Shown piece after piece: positions 5,989 to 6,600 of a stretch of 6,600 nt of DNA. Source of the stretch: an uncultured Oscillospiraceae bacterium (lineage in GTDB: Bacteria > Bacillota > Clostridia > Oscillospirales > Ruminococcaceae). A program made the translations under genes and the position numbers. The notes under the pieces were generated by a model. It worked only from the letters and a program-made list of their open reading frames with translations. It had not been told where the DNA came from and did not search any database. Location: positions 1-6,600 of the forward strand of contig CAKRVU010000075.1 of assembly GCA_934408835.1 (NCBI GenBank). The letters run 5' to 3'. The stretch's first letter is position 1. The number at the start of each line of letters is the position of its first letter.

Positions 5989-6209
5989 CCCCGAACAAAA
6001 ATCTCAATCAAAATGATACAACGCAATCACGATAAAAAGAAACATCAATCAACATCTGGTTGAGACGATCAAGATAAGCTTCGTTTTGTTAAAACTTCTT
6101 TGAAAAACTTTTTCTTCTTTATATAAATCTTTTATATAAAATAAGTTCCACTATTTTATCATATTACAAAACATCAGCAACAAACATTTTTCGACATATA
6201 GAAAAACAG
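5989..6209. other. AT-rich intergenic region without a recognisable gene
   Basis: About 220 bases separate the tRNA terminator from the promoter of the next gene. No ORF with a ribosome binding site is seen on either strand. The region holds two copies of the palindrome TTTATATAAA (6118-6127 and 6131-6140, 13 bases apart) and a weak five-pair hairpin TCAAC-ATCTG-GTTGA (6049-6063) with a nearby T-rich stretch on the minus strand. There is also a candidate minus-strand promoter (6153-6180). A small RNA or long leader is conceivable but unproven. Confidence 0.5.
6153..6180 (-). promoter_or_regulatory. Weak candidate promoter in the AT-rich gap
   Basis: TTGCTG (6180-6175) and TAAAAT (6158-6153) are separated by 16 bases on the minus strand. 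It would produce a leader of more than 200 bases before the signal-peptidase-like gene, or a small transcript. In such AT-rich sequence a chance match is quite possible. Confidence 0.3.
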
Positions 6210-6239
6210 AAAAAACGCTACCTAATAAAATAGATAGCG
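6210..6239 (-). terminator. Intrinsic terminator of the tRNA cluster
   Basis: On the minus strand a seven-pair stem, CGCTATC / GGTAGCG (one G-U pair), with a ten-base loop is followed by T6. It begins three bases after the encoded CCA of tRNA-Cys, as expected for the end of a tRNA operon. Confidence 0.88.
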
Positions 6240-6241
6240 CT

Positions 6242-6315
6242 TGGAGGCGACGACCAGAATTGAACTGGTGATAAAGGTGTTGCAGACCTCTGCCTTACCG
6301 CTTGGCTACGTCGCC
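6242..6315 (-). tRNA. tRNA-Cys (anticodon GCA)
   Basis: The acceptor stem GGCGACG / CGTCGCC pairs fully. The D arm is GCC...GGC. The anticodon stem GAGGT / ACCTT encloses loop CTGCAAC with anticodon GCA, and the T arm is ACCAG-TTCAATT-CTGGT. The discriminator is U73, the expected identity base for cysteine, and CCA is encoded. It is the last tRNA before the terminator, three bases downstream of tRNA-Gly. Confidence 0.96.
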
Positions 6316-6318
6316 TTA

Positions 6319-6394
6319 TGGAGCGGGTTACGAGGCTCGAACTCGCTACCTCCACCTTGGCAAGGTGGCGCTCTACCAGATGAGCTAAACCCGC
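6319..6394 (-). tRNA. tRNA-Gly (anticodon GCC)
   Basis: The acceptor stem GCGGGTT / AACCCGC is perfect and the D stem GCTC / GAGC pairs. The anticodon stem CCACC / GGTGG encloses TTGCCAA with anticodon GCC. The T loop TTCGAGC is intact, the discriminator is U73, and CCA is encoded. The length is 76 bases. Confidence 0.97.
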
Positions 6395-6400
6395 AAAATG

Positions 6401-6417
6401 AATCCCTGACAGGGATT
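6401..6417 (-). repeat. Palindromic hairpin between tRNA-Phe and tRNA-Gly
   Basis: AATCCCTG and CAGGGATT are perfect inverted arms around a single base. They directly abut the CCA end of tRNA-Phe. As RNA this would fold as a stem of about six pairs with a five-base loop and could influence 3'-end processing. No T-tract follows, so it is not a terminator. Confidence 0.55.
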
Positions 6418-6493
<76 letters not shown>

Positions 6494-6522
6494 TTACAAA
6501 TTCATGAAACAGACAACTGAAC

Positions 6523-6599
6523 TGGCGACCCAGATCAGACTCGAACTGACGACCTCCTGCGTGACAGGCAGGCGTTCTAACCAACTGAACTACTGGGCC
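6523..6599 (-). tRNA. tRNA-Asp (anticodon GTC)
   Basis: The 77-base gene is complete, ending one base inside the window edge. The acceptor GGCCCAG / CTGGGTC pairs with one G-U. The anticodon stem CCTGC / GCAGG encloses CTGTCAC with anticodon GTC. The discriminator is G73, as expected for aspartate, and CCA is encoded. It is the first tRNA of the cluster visible here. The promoter, and perhaps further tRNAs, lie beyond the window. Confidence 0.96.
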
Positions 6600-6600
6600 A

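Overview
The window looks like chromosome from an anaerobic low-GC Gram-positive, most likely class Clostridia (Oscillospiraceae/Ruminococcaceae-like). The evidence is the AT-rich composition, GGAGG-type ribosome binding sites, frequent TTG/GTG starts, tRNA genes that encode CCA, a DUF3792/TIGR04086 membrane protein beside yajC, and a SCIFF peptide with its radical SAM maturase. Assignment below class level is inference. All genes I can support lie on the minus strand, so transcription runs from high to low coordinates.

In transcription order, the window opens with four intact tRNA genes (Asp-GTC, Phe-GAA, Gly-GCC, Cys-GCA; 6599-6242), closed by an intrinsic terminator (6239-6210). An AT-rich intergenic stretch of about 220 bases follows. 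Next is a two-TM protein with a signal-peptidase-like (S26) extracytoplasmic domain that lacks recognisable catalytic residues and has a long acidic cytoplasmic tail (5928-4954). After it comes a membrane-anchored or secreted GHL10-type glycoside-hydrolase-like protein (4873-3587).

yajC (3454-3146) has a strong sigma-A-type promoter and its own terminator. The DUF3792/TIGR04086 membrane gene follows (3046-2648). Next is a RiPP locus: a 48-residue SCIFF precursor with a TTG start (2434-2288), an intergenic hairpin (2253-2227), the radical SAM/SPASM maturase (2200-830), and finally proC (828-34), which is translationally coupled to the maturase.

The functional centre is the SCIFF (six cysteines in forty-five residues) ranthipeptide system beside Sec-accessory and membrane genes. 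The precursor is easily missed because it is short, starts with TTG, and is overlapped by a longer ATG-initiated ORF in another frame. The family is already known. The less familiar points here are the hairpin between precursor and maturase, the maturase-proC coupling, the degenerate signal-peptidase-like protein, and a 22-bp element shared upstream of two membrane/envelope genes that resembles a sporulation-sigma -10 region.
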